37,853 nucleotides of DNA from contig SFLE01000013.1 in the NCBI GenBank assembly GCA_004553495.1, forward strand, positions 1 to 37,853, written 5' to 3'. The stretch comes from Clostridiales bacterium. GTDB taxonomy: Bacteria; Bacillota; Clostridia; Oscillospirales; Oscillospiraceae. Position numbers and translations under genes: made by a program. Under the pieces are notes generated by a model. That model was not told where the DNA came from and did not search any database. It saw nothing but the letters and a program-made list of their open reading frames with translations. Below, one piece after another: positions 1 through 6,753 of this stretch (its first letter is position 1; every line of letters begins with the position of its first letter).

Positions 1-307
1 GCGAGCGGATGCGCCTACCATCCTAAAAATGGGCGACTTATAAATTAAAGAACAACAACGATACTGTTCTTCTCGCTGCTTAATTAGCGAGCGTTCCCTT
101 CGGGAGGACCACGGCCCGAAACGGAGCGTCGATCAGTGGTGCCCGTGAGTGCGCAAAGCTTTGAGCGCACCACGCATAATGAAGCTACCGACTCTGCAAG
201 CCTGACGGTCGGCGTACAGGGAAGGGAATATAAACGATCGTATGCGCTCGGAGAAGTTCCTGTTAAAGTGCTTTCGGACGGGGGTTCAACTCCCCCCATC
301 TCCACCA
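1..307 (+). ncRNA. ssrA: tmRNA (transfer-messenger RNA), 5' end outside window
   Basis: Rescues stalled ribosomes by trans-translation, acting as an alanyl-tRNA and then as a short mRNA encoding a degradation tag. The 3' end shows a TpsiC arm (GGGGGTTCAACTCCCCC) and a final CCA at 305-307. Near the start is a short open frame ending in N-N-N-D-T-V-L-L-A-A then TAA (codons about 52-84). The A-A end is typical of ClpXP-recognised tags. The stop codon lies in the loop of a hairpin (CTCGCT/AGCGAG), as is usual after the tag reading frame. The 5' tRNA-like half is missing because the window starts inside the gene. The resume codon cannot be fixed with certainty. Open frames that cross this region on either strand are accidental. 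Confidence 0.93.
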
Positions 308-312
308 TAAGC

Positions 313-351
313 TCCACCGCAATTTTGATAGAATTGCGGTGGATTTTTTTT
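313..351 (+). terminator. Rho-independent terminator of tmRNA
   Basis: A 12-bp perfect stem (TCCACCGCAATT with AATTGCGGTGGA) is followed by eight T residues. It starts six bases after the CCA end of the tmRNA. Confidence 0.92.
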
Positions 352-368
352 GCAGCATATGTTATACT
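340..368 (+). promoter_or_regulatory. Candidate promoter for the zinc-ribbon/radical SAM pair
   Basis: A -10-like TATACT at 363-368 lies 17 bases after a weak -35 (TGGATT, 340-345) that overlaps the end of the tmRNA terminator. Only the -10 is convincing. Confidence 0.35.
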
Positions 369-410
369 GAAATTGGTAGATCGTGATTTATCAAATCGGA
401 GGTAAAGGAT

Positions 411-680
411 ATGCCTGAAGGAATAATGCGTAAGGTCTGTGAAAACTGTCATGAACGCTACATCGAAGGAGATAAGTACTGCCGCTTTTGCGGAGCGCCA
501 ATGGGAGAACCGTACTACATAGATGAGGATTTTGCCTGTATCTACGGTCCGGCTCCGATGAGGAGACTGCACAAATGCGGCACCTGCGGGTATGCGTGGG
601 AAACCAATTATATGGTTGATGATGAGCGTTTCTGCCCTAAATGCGGAGGCAGTGCGCCGTATGAAGTAACTGGCTTTTGA
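411..680 (+). CDS. Small double zinc-ribbon protein (89 aa)
   Basis: Function unknown. The protein has four CxxC knuckles (CENC, CRFC, CGTC, CPKC), which pair naturally into two zinc ribbons, one at about residues 10-27 and one at 54-79. An acidic and aromatic linker separates them. There is no signal peptide or membrane segment, so it is probably cytosolic. The ATG at 411 has a clear Shine-Dalgarno (CGGAGGT) seven bases upstream. The stop codon shares a base with the ATG of the radical SAM gene that follows, so the two are likely translationally coupled and work together. Zinc-ribbon proteins of this size are often nucleic-acid or protein adaptors. Here it could be a substrate, carrier or partner of the radical SAM enzyme, but that is inference from position only. 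Confidence 0.8.
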   Translation: MPEGIMRKVCENCHERYIEGDKYCRFCGAPMGEPYYIDEDFACIYGPAPMRRLHKCGTCGYAWETNYMVDDERFCPKCGGSAPYEVTGF

Positions 681-1777
681 TGGAACCGGATAGAGGAATT
701 GAAAAGAGCGTGATGAACATAAAGCGCTCACAGCTTGAACTATTGGCGCAGCACAGGGAACAACTGAGAAAGTTTCCGCATCTTCGCTGGCTGTTCTTTG
801 AAATTACGGACAGATGCAATCTGAAATGTATGCACTGCGGCAGTAATTGCACTTCAGAAGGCTCGTATCTGACAATTGATGATATAAAAGCGGCTCTCCG
901 TTCTGTCTCGCAGGATAAACCCATGATATGTTTGACTGGCGGAGAACCGATGCTGCATCCGGATTTTTTTGAAATTGCTAGCTGCATTTCGGATATGGGA
1001 TTTCTCTGGGGTATGACAACAAACGCAACGCTAATTGACGATGCCGCCGCTCGGAGACTTAAACAAGCAGGGCTTGGTACTGTGTCTGTCAGCTTGGACG
1101 GGATGGAGCAGTCTCATGATTTGTTCAGACGGCAAACCGGAGCATGGAACCGAGCCGTACGCGGACTGCAAGCCCTCCGGAACGCAGGAATCGTGTCACA
1201 GGTAACGACAGTGCTGCATAGAGATAACTTCCATGAGCTCGAAGCTCTGTATGATTTCCTTTGTGACATGGGAATAACAAGCTGGCGTCCAATCAACATT
1301 GAGCCGATAGGACGAGCCTGCGAATCAAGCGGACTTCTGCTGAAACCGGACCAATTTGCTCATCTTATCTCCTTTATCCGCGACAAGAGGTTTGATCGAA
1401 ATTGTAAGATGGAGGTCACCTTCGGGTGCTCTCATTATTTAGGCGTGCAATATGAACGCATGGTTCGGGATCATTATTTTCTTTGCGGCGCAGGAATTCT
1501 AACCGCAAGTATAAGATGTAACGGGGACATTTGCGCATGCCTGGATATTGTAAATAAACCGGAGTTAGTGCAGGGTAATATTCATTCGGATGATTTTATG
1601 GATATCTGGCTTCATCGTTTTGAAGCGTTCAGGCGAGACCGAACAGCCGAGTGCTCTCAATGCATTGTATGTCCGGAACGCGATCTTTGCGGAGGAGATT
1701 CAGCCCATACATGGAACTATGATCGGAAAGAGCCCTTGCTTTGCTACCACGACTTTCGATCTTTTTTAAATGAATAA
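680..1777 (+). CDS. Radical SAM/SPASM-domain enzyme
   Basis: Predicted radical S-adenosylmethionine enzyme. The 4Fe-4S/SAM motif CNLKCMHC lies about 45 residues in and is followed by TGGEP, a glycine-rich SAM-binding element. The C-terminus has a SPASM-like cysteine cluster (CGAG, CNGDICAC, then C-x2-C-x2-C-x5-C ending in CGG) for auxiliary Fe-S clusters. SPASM enzymes usually modify peptides or proteins (sactipeptide, mycofactocin and PQQ maturases, anaerobic sulfatase activators), so a peptide or protein substrate is likely, though none is recognisable as a classic short precursor. The ATG at 680 overlaps the upstream stop (TGATG). It has no strong ribosome site of its own, so coupling is likely, and an internal ATG at 713 is an alternative start. 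The partner is the zinc-ribbon protein just upstream. The family call is firm and the substrate unknown. Confidence 0.88.
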   Translation: MEPDRGIEKSVMNIKRSQLELLAQHREQLRKFPHLRWLFFEITDRCNLKCMHCGSNCTSEGSYLTIDDIKAALRSVSQDKPMICLTGGEPMLHPDFFEIASCISDMGFLWGMTTNATLIDDAAARRLKQAGLGTVSVSLDGMEQSHDLFRRQTGAWNRAVRGLQALRNAGIVSQVTTVLHRDNFHELEALYDFLCDMGITSWRPINIEPIGRACESSGLLLKPDQFAHLISFIRDKRFDRNCKMEVTFGCSHYLGVQYERMVRDHYFLCGAGILTASIRCNGDICACLDIVNKPELVQGNIHSDDFMDIWLHRFEAFRRDRTAECSQCIVCPERDLCGGDSAHTWNYDRKEPLLCYHDFRSFLNE

Positions 1778-1906
1778 ATAAAACCCTATGAGTACGATAA
1801 AAGAGACCTACATGAAAAAAGAAAAGTAACAGAAGACCATATCAAGCAGCTTCGGCGGAAAGGGAAGCAAGGTGTCCGCTATACCGCTATGATGCCGCAT
1901 ATGTAG
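1778..1906 (+). other. In-frame open extension after the radical SAM stop, possible gene remnant
   Basis: The frame of the radical SAM gene continues open for 42 codons after its TAA and ends at TAG 1904-1906. It encodes a basic, fairly protein-like stretch (K-V-T-E-D-H-I-K-Q-L-R-R-K-G-K-Q-G-V-R-Y) with no start codon of its own in a good context. It looks like the tail of a small mobile-element or DNA-binding protein whose front is gone, but I cannot name the family. No gene is seen between here and 2049. Confidence 0.3.
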
Positions 1907-2032
1907 GCGCTTCACCAGAACTTGTGTAGATAGTGGTCGGCGGCTTTTTGAATTTTGCTTCTGGACTGCCGATTTATCTCTCGTTCAAAAAAGGAATTTT
2001 CTACGGAGTTCAATAACTTCCGGATAACAATC

Positions 2033-2076
2033 AAGAGCAGAGGTTTGGCTCAATGCCTTGCCTCTGCTCTTTCTTT
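2033..2076 (+). terminator. Hairpin with T-rich tail, possible terminator
   Basis: An 11-bp stem (AAGAGCAGAGG 2033-2043 with CCTCTGCTCTT 2061-2071) is followed on the plus strand by a broken T tract (TTCTTTT). It may end plus-strand transcription from the radical SAM operon. On the minus strand it overlaps the 3' end of the small gene ending at 2050 and has no T tract. Confidence 0.45.
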
Positions 2077-2238
2077 TGCTTTCAGCCTTGCGTAAATTGT
2101 CTGGAGCTGCTTCATCGAATAATCCGTGCCGAAGTAGTCGTTTATGAGCTTCTTTACAAGGCTCCATTTCCAACCGTATTCGTCAATATAGCGCAGTAAA
2201 CGGGTATTTATCTCTTCTATCTGTTTTTCTTCGTCCAT
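2050..2238 (-). CDS. Small hypothetical protein (62 aa)
   Basis: Not recognised. It is charged and mostly helical in appearance, with no membrane segment. Aromatic residues (YIDEYGWKW, NDYFGTDYSMKQ) are followed by a basic, Ala/Glu-rich helix at the C-terminus. The second half resembles a helix-turn-helix-like or oligomerisation segment, but no diagnostic motif is seen. The ATG at 2238 is preferred over a GTG at 2250 because AAGGGTGG lies about 9 bases upstream of the ATG, and the GTG would sit inside that ribosome site. A plausible minus-strand promoter with a direct repeat lies just upstream. Small genes like this are common cargo in integrative elements, and neighbouring remnants fit that, but the origin is inferred. 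Confidence 0.6.
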   Translation of the reverse strand: MDEEKQIEEINTRLLRYIDEYGWKWSLVKKLINDYFGTDYSMKQLQTIYARLKAKERAEARH

Positions 2239-2274
2239 AGCTGTTACCACCCTTTCAAGACCGAAATTACGGCA

Positions 2275-2323
2275 AATTAAACCATTTCAGTACAATTAAA
2301 CCACACGAATAATAAAAAATCAA
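2275..2323 (-). promoter_or_regulatory. Promoter with direct repeat upstream of the 62-aa gene
   Basis: Read on the minus strand, TTGATT (2318-2323) and TTTAAT (2295-2300) are spaced by 17 bases. The ten-base word AATTAAACCA (plus strand) occurs at 2275-2284 and again at 2294-2303, 19 bases apart. One copy overlaps the -10 and the other lies just downstream, which suits an operator. Confidence 0.45.
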
Positions 2324-2380
2324 GTCGATATATTGCGGCTCAAAGTAGTGCTATGTTGTACCATTTACACAAAAACACTG

Positions 2381-2409
2381 TGGAAAAAGCTCGGCAGGCG
2401 TGATACAAT
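2381..2409 (+). promoter_or_regulatory. Candidate promoter for the HD hydrolase gene
   Basis: TGGAAA (2381-2386) and TACAAT (2404-2409) are separated by 17 bases. An extended-10 TGA precedes the -10. The start codon follows 29 bases later. Confidence 0.4.
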
Positions 2410-2437
2410 GAAGCCGAGAAAAGAACGGAGGAGAGCT

Positions 2438-2866
2438 ATGTACTATTCTGAGCTTGTCAAAAAGGCGTGCAATATCATGTTTCGGGCGCATAAGTACGAT
2501 ACGGATAAGGGCGGATACCCCTATGTTTTCCACCCGTTTTACCTTGCGTCACAGATGGACGATGAGCTGACCGTGTGTACGGCGCTGCTGCATGATGTTG
2601 TTGAGGACCACGGCGACGAGTATTCGTTTGAGTACCTCGAAGGTGAGGGGGTTCCCGCTCCTGTTATAAACGCTCTGCGACTGCTCACACACAAAAGCGG
2701 AGTTGAGTACATGGACTATGTAAAGGCTCTGTCGGCAGACCCGATCGCAAGGAAGGTCAAAATTGCCGATCTCAGACACAACCTCGATTCGCGGCGCGTA
2801 AACAGTGCCAAAACGCCAAAAACAGAGCTATACCTACAGGCGCTTGAGTATCTTGAAAGTAGATGA
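2438..2866 (+). CDS. Stand-alone HD-domain hydrolase, RelA/SpoT-hydrolase type (142 aa)
   Basis: Small metal-dependent phosphohydrolase of the HD superfamily, closest in motif pattern to the (p)ppGpp hydrolase domain of RelA/SpoT and to small alarmone hydrolases of Mesh1 type. Visible motifs are an N-terminal H in the YVFHPFYLA segment, the HD doublet in TALLHDVVED with the following E-D, and a C-terminal KIADLRHNLD segment that matches the usual K-x-A-D-R-x-H-N. There is no synthetase, TGS or ACT domain, and the length fits a single HD domain. The ATG at 2438 is chosen because GGAGG lies 5-9 bases before it. The longer open frame upstream has no ribosome site. Its likely role is clearing alarmone or a related nucleotide. 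The substrate is inferred and some members act on other nucleotides. Confidence 0.75.
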   Translation: MYYSELVKKACNIMFRAHKYDTDKGGYPYVFHPFYLASQMDDELTVCTALLHDVVEDHGDEYSFEYLEGEGVPAPVINALRLLTHKSGVEYMDYVKALSADPIARKVKIADLRHNLDSRRVNSAKTPKTELYLQALEYLESR

Positions 2867-2956
2867 GTAAAATGAAGATAACCATTTTCCACACAGGTCG
2901 TGTGAGAGTGTCGCCATATCTGCCGTGCGGTGGAGATAAATGAGGCATATTAAAAG

Positions 2957-3079
2957 TTGCATGACTCACAACGCGAAAAAGCGCTTGAGCAGATAAAGCT
3001 GAAGAACGAGGATGAAAACTGCGTCGAGTCGCTTGCAAACCACTATCCTGATATTATCCCGCATACAATAAGATTATGA
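2957..3079 (+). CDS. Possible 40-aa ORF or gene tail before a terminator
   Basis: A TTG-initiated frame with a GAGG eleven bases upstream encodes a charged, helical stretch followed by a CVESLANHYPDIIPHTIRL tail. It ends five bases before a strong terminator, which supports it as the true end of a transcribed gene. It could equally be the surviving C-terminus of a lost protein. The family is not recognised. The stretch 2867-2956 before it shows nothing I can assign. Confidence 0.3.
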   Translation: MHDSQREKALEQIKLKNEDENCVESLANHYPDIIPHTIRL

Positions 3080-3083
3080 CCTG

Positions 3084-3120
3084 CGGCGGCACATATTCAT
3101 TGTGTGCCGCCGTTTCTTTT
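3084..3120 (+). terminator. Rho-independent terminator
   Basis: A ten-bp GC-rich stem (CGGCGGCACA 3084-3093 with TGTGCCGCCG 3103-3112) is followed by TTTCTTTT on the plus strand. It also overlaps the 3' end of the converging minus-strand gene. Confidence 0.85.
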
Positions 3121-3333
3121 GATGCGCATATTTGCCGAAAACCTGTCGCGCAGGGGAGCGGCAGGACGGGCGATCACAAGCGTGCACCCTTCGTATGTAA
3201 AAACATCGGCTTCGATGCAGCGCTCGCTAAGCGGAAGCTCCTGCCTAATGCAGCCTGCAAGCACATCGTCAGGCATGTCGTCTCCCTCAAATATAACTGC
3301 TGCGGCTGAGTCTCCTGCGGCACCGGATAACAT
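3097..3333 (-). CDS. Small hypothetical protein (78 aa)
   Basis: Not recognised. It is a mixed-composition, soluble-looking protein with an acidic middle (EGDDMPDDV) and a basic C-terminus (RIKRNGGTQ). It has two cysteines about 16 residues apart and no signal or membrane segment. I take it as real on three grounds: an AGGAGGG ribosome site eight bases before the ATG, a good promoter just upstream, and termination inside the stem of a strong terminator shared with the converging frame. The overlapping plus-strand frames (3076-3309, 3104-3349) have no such signals. No function can be offered. Confidence 0.6.
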   Translation of the reverse strand: MLSGAAGDSAAAVIFEGDDMPDDVLAGCIRQELPLSERCIEADVFTYEGCTLVIARPAAPLRDRFSANMRIKRNGGTQ

Positions 3334-3359
3334 AATATTGCCCTCCTGATAATAACAAA

Positions 3360-3388
3360 TTTACACTGAGGTAACGAAAAACATTCAA
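3360..3388 (-). promoter_or_regulatory. Promoter of the 78-aa gene
   Basis: On the minus strand TTGAAT (3383-3388) and TGTAAA (3360-3365) are 17 bases apart. Transcription would start about 20 bases before the ATG. Confidence 0.5.
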
Positions 3389-3466
3389 ACTGAATAACAG
3401 CACGACAAAATTCGTTAACAAAGCTGATTGTAGCGGAATTTTTTTTGATTTTCTATACAAAAATTA

Positions 3467-3495
3467 TGGAAATATCACAAATATGGTGCTATACT
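3467..3495 (+). promoter_or_regulatory. Promoter of the NUDIX gene
   Basis: TGGAAA (3467-3472) and TATACT (3490-3495) have a 17-base spacer. The surrounding intergenic DNA is AT-rich and no other signal was seen in it. Confidence 0.5.
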
Positions 3496-3542
3496 GTTAA
3501 AGCATTATGTAAAGCGGATAATTATTTTTTATGAGGCGTATC

Positions 3543-4085
3543 ATGAGCTATTTTGAGAAGAGAATAGATGGTGAGCAGAAGTATAAAGGCGTTATCGTAA
3601 ATGTCGTGCTCGACCGCGCCGAGCTGTGCGACGGAAGCATCGTAAAGCGCGAGGTCGTCCAGCACCCCGGCGGCGCTACCATACTGCCGATGGATGACGA
3701 GGGCTATTGCTACTGCGTCCGACAATTCCGCTATCCCTTCCAGAAGGAGCTGCTTGAAGCGCCTGCCGGCAAGCTTGAATACGGCGAAAATCCGAGAGAG
3801 TGCGCGGTGCGCGAGCTGTCCGAGGAGACCGGCTTCACAGCTGATGAGATAATATATCTCGGCGCGGACTATACCTCACCCGGATTTTCGACCGAAACAC
3901 TGCACATCTATCTTGCGCGCGGGCTGCACAAGGGGAAAAACCACCTCGACGAGGGCGAATTCCTCAGTGTGGAAAAGCACCACATAGATGAGCTCACCGA
4001 GCTTGTCATGAACGGCGAGATCGCCGACGGGAAAACCGTCATCGCCGTTTTGAAGGCAAAGCGCCTTCTTGAAAGTGAAAAATAG
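3543..4085 (+). CDS. NUDIX hydrolase, probable ADP-ribose pyrophosphatase
   Basis: Hydrolyses nucleoside diphosphate derivatives, most likely ADP-ribose to AMP and ribose-5-phosphate. The full Nudix box is present (G-x5-E-x7-R-E-L-x-E-E-x-G, in GKLEYGENPRECAVRELSEE, about residues 76-98), with Mg-binding glutamates. A proline-glycine pair downstream (TSPGFSTE), characteristic of ADP-ribose-type NUDIX enzymes, fits this subfamily. The length (180 aa) is normal. An ATG at 3531 would add four residues. I prefer 3543 because GAGG lies six bases before it, although neither site is strong. The gene has its own promoter and stands alone, separated from murA by a second promoter. Confidence 0.88.
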   Translation: MSYFEKRIDGEQKYKGVIVNVVLDRAELCDGSIVKREVVQHPGGATILPMDDEGYCYCVRQFRYPFQKELLEAPAGKLEYGENPRECAVRELSEETGFTADEIIYLGADYTSPGFSTETLHIYLARGLHKGKNHLDEGEFLSVEKHHIDELTELVMNGEIADGKTVIAVLKAKRLLESEK

Positions 4086-4108
4086 TTACGATTTGTTTAC
4101 ATTGCTGA

Positions 4109-4137
4109 TTGCCATTGCCAATGGGCTATGCTATAAT
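4109..4137 (+). promoter_or_regulatory. Promoter of murA operon
   Basis: TTGCCA (4109-4114), a 17-base spacer and consensus TATAAT (4132-4137) with the extended-10 TG are present. The start codon of murA follows 41 bases later. Confidence 0.75.
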
Positions 4138-4178
4138 AACAGACCGGTGTGAAACTGCGCCGATGAAAGGTGTAATAT

Positions 4179-5483
4179 ATGGAAAAGTATGTCATAAACG
4201 GCGGAAAGCCGCTTCAGGGCGAAGTTGATATAAGTGGAGCTAAAAACGCGGCAGTCGCCATAATTCCGGCGGCTCTGATGGTAGACGGCGTTTGCCGTAT
4301 TGAAAATATGCCGCAGATAAGCGACACTGATATGCTTCTGACTATACTGACACAGCTCGGAGCCGAGGTGAGAATGATATGCCCCGGCACGATTGAGATA
4401 GACAGCCGCAATGTGAGATTTTGCGATGCTCCCTTTGAGCTCATGCGCAAGATCCGCGCTTCATATTACCTCATAGGCGCGATGCTCGGCAGATTCGGCA
4501 GCGCCAAGACAACGATGCCCGGCGGATGCAACTTCGGCGTTCGTCCCATCGACCAGCACATTAAGGGCATGAACGCTCTCGGTGCCGAGGTCGATGTCAG
4601 AAACGGCTTTGTGTATGCCGAAGCGCCCGAAGGAAGGTTGCGCGGCGCGAAGATATATCTTGATAAGGTATCGGTCGGCGCAACGATGAATATAATTCTT
4701 GCCGCGACCATGGCAAGCGGCAGAACGATAATCGAAAATGCCGCGCGCGAGCCGCATATAGTTGACCTTGCAAACTTCTTAAACTCCATGGGTGCCGATG
4801 TGCGCGGGGCAGGAACCGACACCGTTAAGGTAAACGGCGTTGACAGGCTCCACGGCGGCACATATTCCATAATCCCCGACCAGATCGAGGCGGGCACTTA
4901 CATGGTGGCTGCCGCGGCGACCGGCGGCGAGGTGCTCATAAAGAATGTCATTCCCAAGCATCTTGAGTGCATCTCCGCAAAGCTGCGCGAGACCGGCACA
5001 ATAGTTCAGGAGTACGAGGACTCCGTTCTCGTTAAGGGCAACGGTCATCTGCGCAAGGCAAATGTCAAGACCCTCCCGTATCCCGGGTTCCCCACGGATA
5101 TGCAGCCGCAGATGGGAACGCTCCTGTGCATGGCAAACGGCACGAGCGTGATAACCGAGGGCATTTATGATAACCGCTTTAAATATGTAAACGAGCTGCG
5201 CAAGATGGGCGCGGATATTCAGGTCGATGGGCGCATCGCCATATTTGAAGGTGGCGCACAGCTCACCGGTGCACCCGTCATGGCGTGCGACCTGCGCGCG
5301 GGTGCCGCGATGGTCATAGCCGGTCTTTGCGCAAAGGGCAAGACCGAAATTGAGGACATTCATTTCATAGAGCGCGGCTACGAAAACTTCGTGGGCAAGC
5401 TCAGAAAGCTCGGCGCTGATATCAGCATAGTTGATTATCCCGATGAGCCCGAGCTCAGAGAAAAAGTAATATCGGTTGGATAA
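4179..5483 (+). CDS. murA: UDP-N-acetylglucosamine 1-carboxyvinyltransferase (first copy)
   Basis: Catalyses the first committed step of peptidoglycan synthesis, transfer of enolpyruvate from PEP to UDP-GlcNAc, in the cytosol. At 434 aa it has the normal EPSP-synthase-like length. Signature residues are visible: K22-N23 in SGAKNA, the fosfomycin-target cysteine C117 in MPGGCNFGVRP with the following Arg, PDQIEAGT, FPTDMQ, DNRFKY, DLRAGAA and the C-terminal ERGYENF. The start is supported by AAAGGTG upstream and by motif spacing. It heads a likely operon with walJ, rlmH, the DUF2007-like gene and the hexomutase (gaps of 3 bases or overlaps). A diverged second copy lies in the dcw cluster at 32218-33471. 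This copy is the more canonical of the two. Confidence 0.97.
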   Translation: MEKYVINGGKPLQGEVDISGAKNAAVAIIPAALMVDGVCRIENMPQISDTDMLLTILTQLGAEVRMICPGTIEIDSRNVRFCDAPFELMRKIRASYYLIGAMLGRFGSAKTTMPGGCNFGVRPIDQHIKGMNALGAEVDVRNGFVYAEAPEGRLRGAKIYLDKVSVGATMNIILAATMASGRTIIENAAREPHIVDLANFLNSMGADVRGAGTDTVKVNGVDRLHGGTYSIIPDQIEAGTYMVAAAATGGEVLIKNVIPKHLECISAKLRETGTIVQEYEDSVLVKGNGHLRKANVKTLPYPGFPTDMQPQMGTLLCMANGTSVITEGIYDNRFKYVNELRKMGADIQVDGRIAIFEGGAQLTGAPVMACDLRAGAAMVIAGLCAKGKTEIEDIHFIERGYENFVGKLRKLGADISIVDYPDEPELREKVISVG

Positions 5484-5486
5484 AAT

Positions 5487-6266
5487 ATGCGTATAGTAAC
5501 TTTCGCCAGCGGCTCAACAGGCAATTGCAGTCTAATATCTGAAGGCAAAGCGAACATACTTATAGACGCGGGTATCTCCATGCGCAGGACTGCTGCAGCC
5601 CTGTCCCAGCTTGGACTTGGTCCGCAGGATTTGTGCGGAGTGCTCATTACACATGAGCACTCCGATCACATTTCGGGGCTTTCGATGCTTTTAAAGCATC
5701 ATGACCTGAAAGTGTTCGCCCCCATGCCTTTGTGCGAGGAGCTTGCCAGAATAAAGCCGGAAACAAAACAGAACTTAAATTACATACCGGAAGACGATAA
5801 AATTGACCTCGGCGGTATAGCGGTTGGCTGTTTCAGAACGATGCACGATGCCGTTTACAGCGTGGGCTATCGCTTCGAGGGCGAACAGACGGCAGCTTTC
5901 GCCACCGACACCGGCAGCATAAACGACACTCTCGTACAGGGGCTTGAGGGTGCCAATATTGCGCTTATCGAAGCAAATCATGACATCAATATGCTGAAAT
6001 ACGGTGGTTATCCGTATTTTCTGAAAAAGCGTATCCTTGCACCTACCGGACATTTATCCAATGATGACAGCGGAAAGCTTGCATTACATCTTGCAAAATC
6101 CGGTACAAGTAATATAATATTAGGGCACTTAAGCCGCGATAATAACACTCCGGAGCTGGCGTATGCGACCGTGGCGGCTGCGATTTCGGGGCAGAATGCC
6201 GAAATTAGTGTCGCTCCGGCAAATAATATGCTTGCAGTGGAGGTACTTGAGAGGTTAAAATGCTGA
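5487..6266 (+). CDS. walJ: MBL-fold metallo-hydrolase, WalJ/YycJ family
   Basis: Metallo-beta-lactamase-fold protein of the YycJ/WalJ type, proposed in related Firmicutes to be an exonuclease linked to DNA metabolism and cell-wall regulation. The zinc motif HEHSDH starts at about residue 56. Further ligands are probable at H in RTMHDAVYS, D in TDTGSI, and H in NIILGHLS. The length (259 aa) is usual. It starts 3 bases after murA. In bacilli it belongs to the walRK operon. Here the two-component genes are absent and it sits between murA and rlmH. The walJ-rlmH neighbourhood itself is common in Firmicutes. Confidence 0.88.
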   Translation: MRIVTFASGSTGNCSLISEGKANILIDAGISMRRTAAALSQLGLGPQDLCGVLITHEHSDHISGLSMLLKHHDLKVFAPMPLCEELARIKPETKQNLNYIPEDDKIDLGGIAVGCFRTMHDAVYSVGYRFEGEQTAAFATDTGSINDTLVQGLEGANIALIEANHDINMLKYGGYPYFLKKRILAPTGHLSNDDSGKLALHLAKSGTSNIILGHLSRDNNTPELAYATVAAAISGQNAEISVAPANNMLAVEVLERLKC

Positions 6267-6742
6267 GTATAAAGCTTATCTGTGTCGGAAAGCTCAAGGA
6301 GCAGTTTTACATAGAGGCGTTTGGCGAATATGCAAAGCGTCTCGGAGCTTACTGCAAATTTGAGTGCGTTGAACTTAATGAAACAAAACTGGGCTCATCG
6401 CCGTCAGATAAGGAGATAGCCGCCGCTCTCGACAGGGAAGCGGCAGATGTTGAGCGCGCCATAGGCAGGGATGCATATACCATCGTCATGTGCGTTGAGG
6501 CAAAGCAGCTGAAAAGCGAGGCGTTTGCCGAAAAAATTAATTCCCTCGCCGTGTCCGGAAGAGGGAAGCTGTGCTTTGTTATAGGCGGCTCATTCGGCAT
6601 ATCGCCGAGGATAAAGCAGCGCGCGGATATGCGCCTTGGCATGAGCGAGATGACCTTTCCGCACCATCTTGCCCGTGTTATGCTTGCCGAGCAGGTCTAC
6701 CGCGCGTTCAAAATAATCGAAGGCTCAAAATATCACAAATAA
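6260..6742 (+). CDS. rlmH: 23S rRNA (pseudouridine-1915-N3)-methyltransferase
   Basis: SPOUT-class methyltransferase that modifies pseudouridine 1915 in helix 69 of 23S rRNA on the assembled ribosome. The length (160 aa) is standard. The knot region is conserved (FVIGGSFGIS, then SEMTFPHHLARVMLAEQVYRAFKI), and the C-terminus ends Y-H-K as in the family. The ATG overlaps the end of walJ by seven bases, so it is translated in the same operon. Confidence 0.95.
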   Translation: MLSIKLICVGKLKEQFYIEAFGEYAKRLGAYCKFECVELNETKLGSSPSDKEIAAALDREAADVERAIGRDAYTIVMCVEAKQLKSEAFAEKINSLAVSGRGKLCFVIGGSFGISPRIKQRADMRLGMSEMTFPHHLARVMLAEQVYRAFKIIEGSKYHK

Positions 6743-6753
6743 CGGAGGAAGCT

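Noticed and set aside
84..731. 215-aa minus-strand frame and an 89-aa plus-strand frame over the tmRNA
   Set aside because: The RNA gene explains the sequence. The plus frame encodes the T arm and terminator, and neither has a ribosome site.
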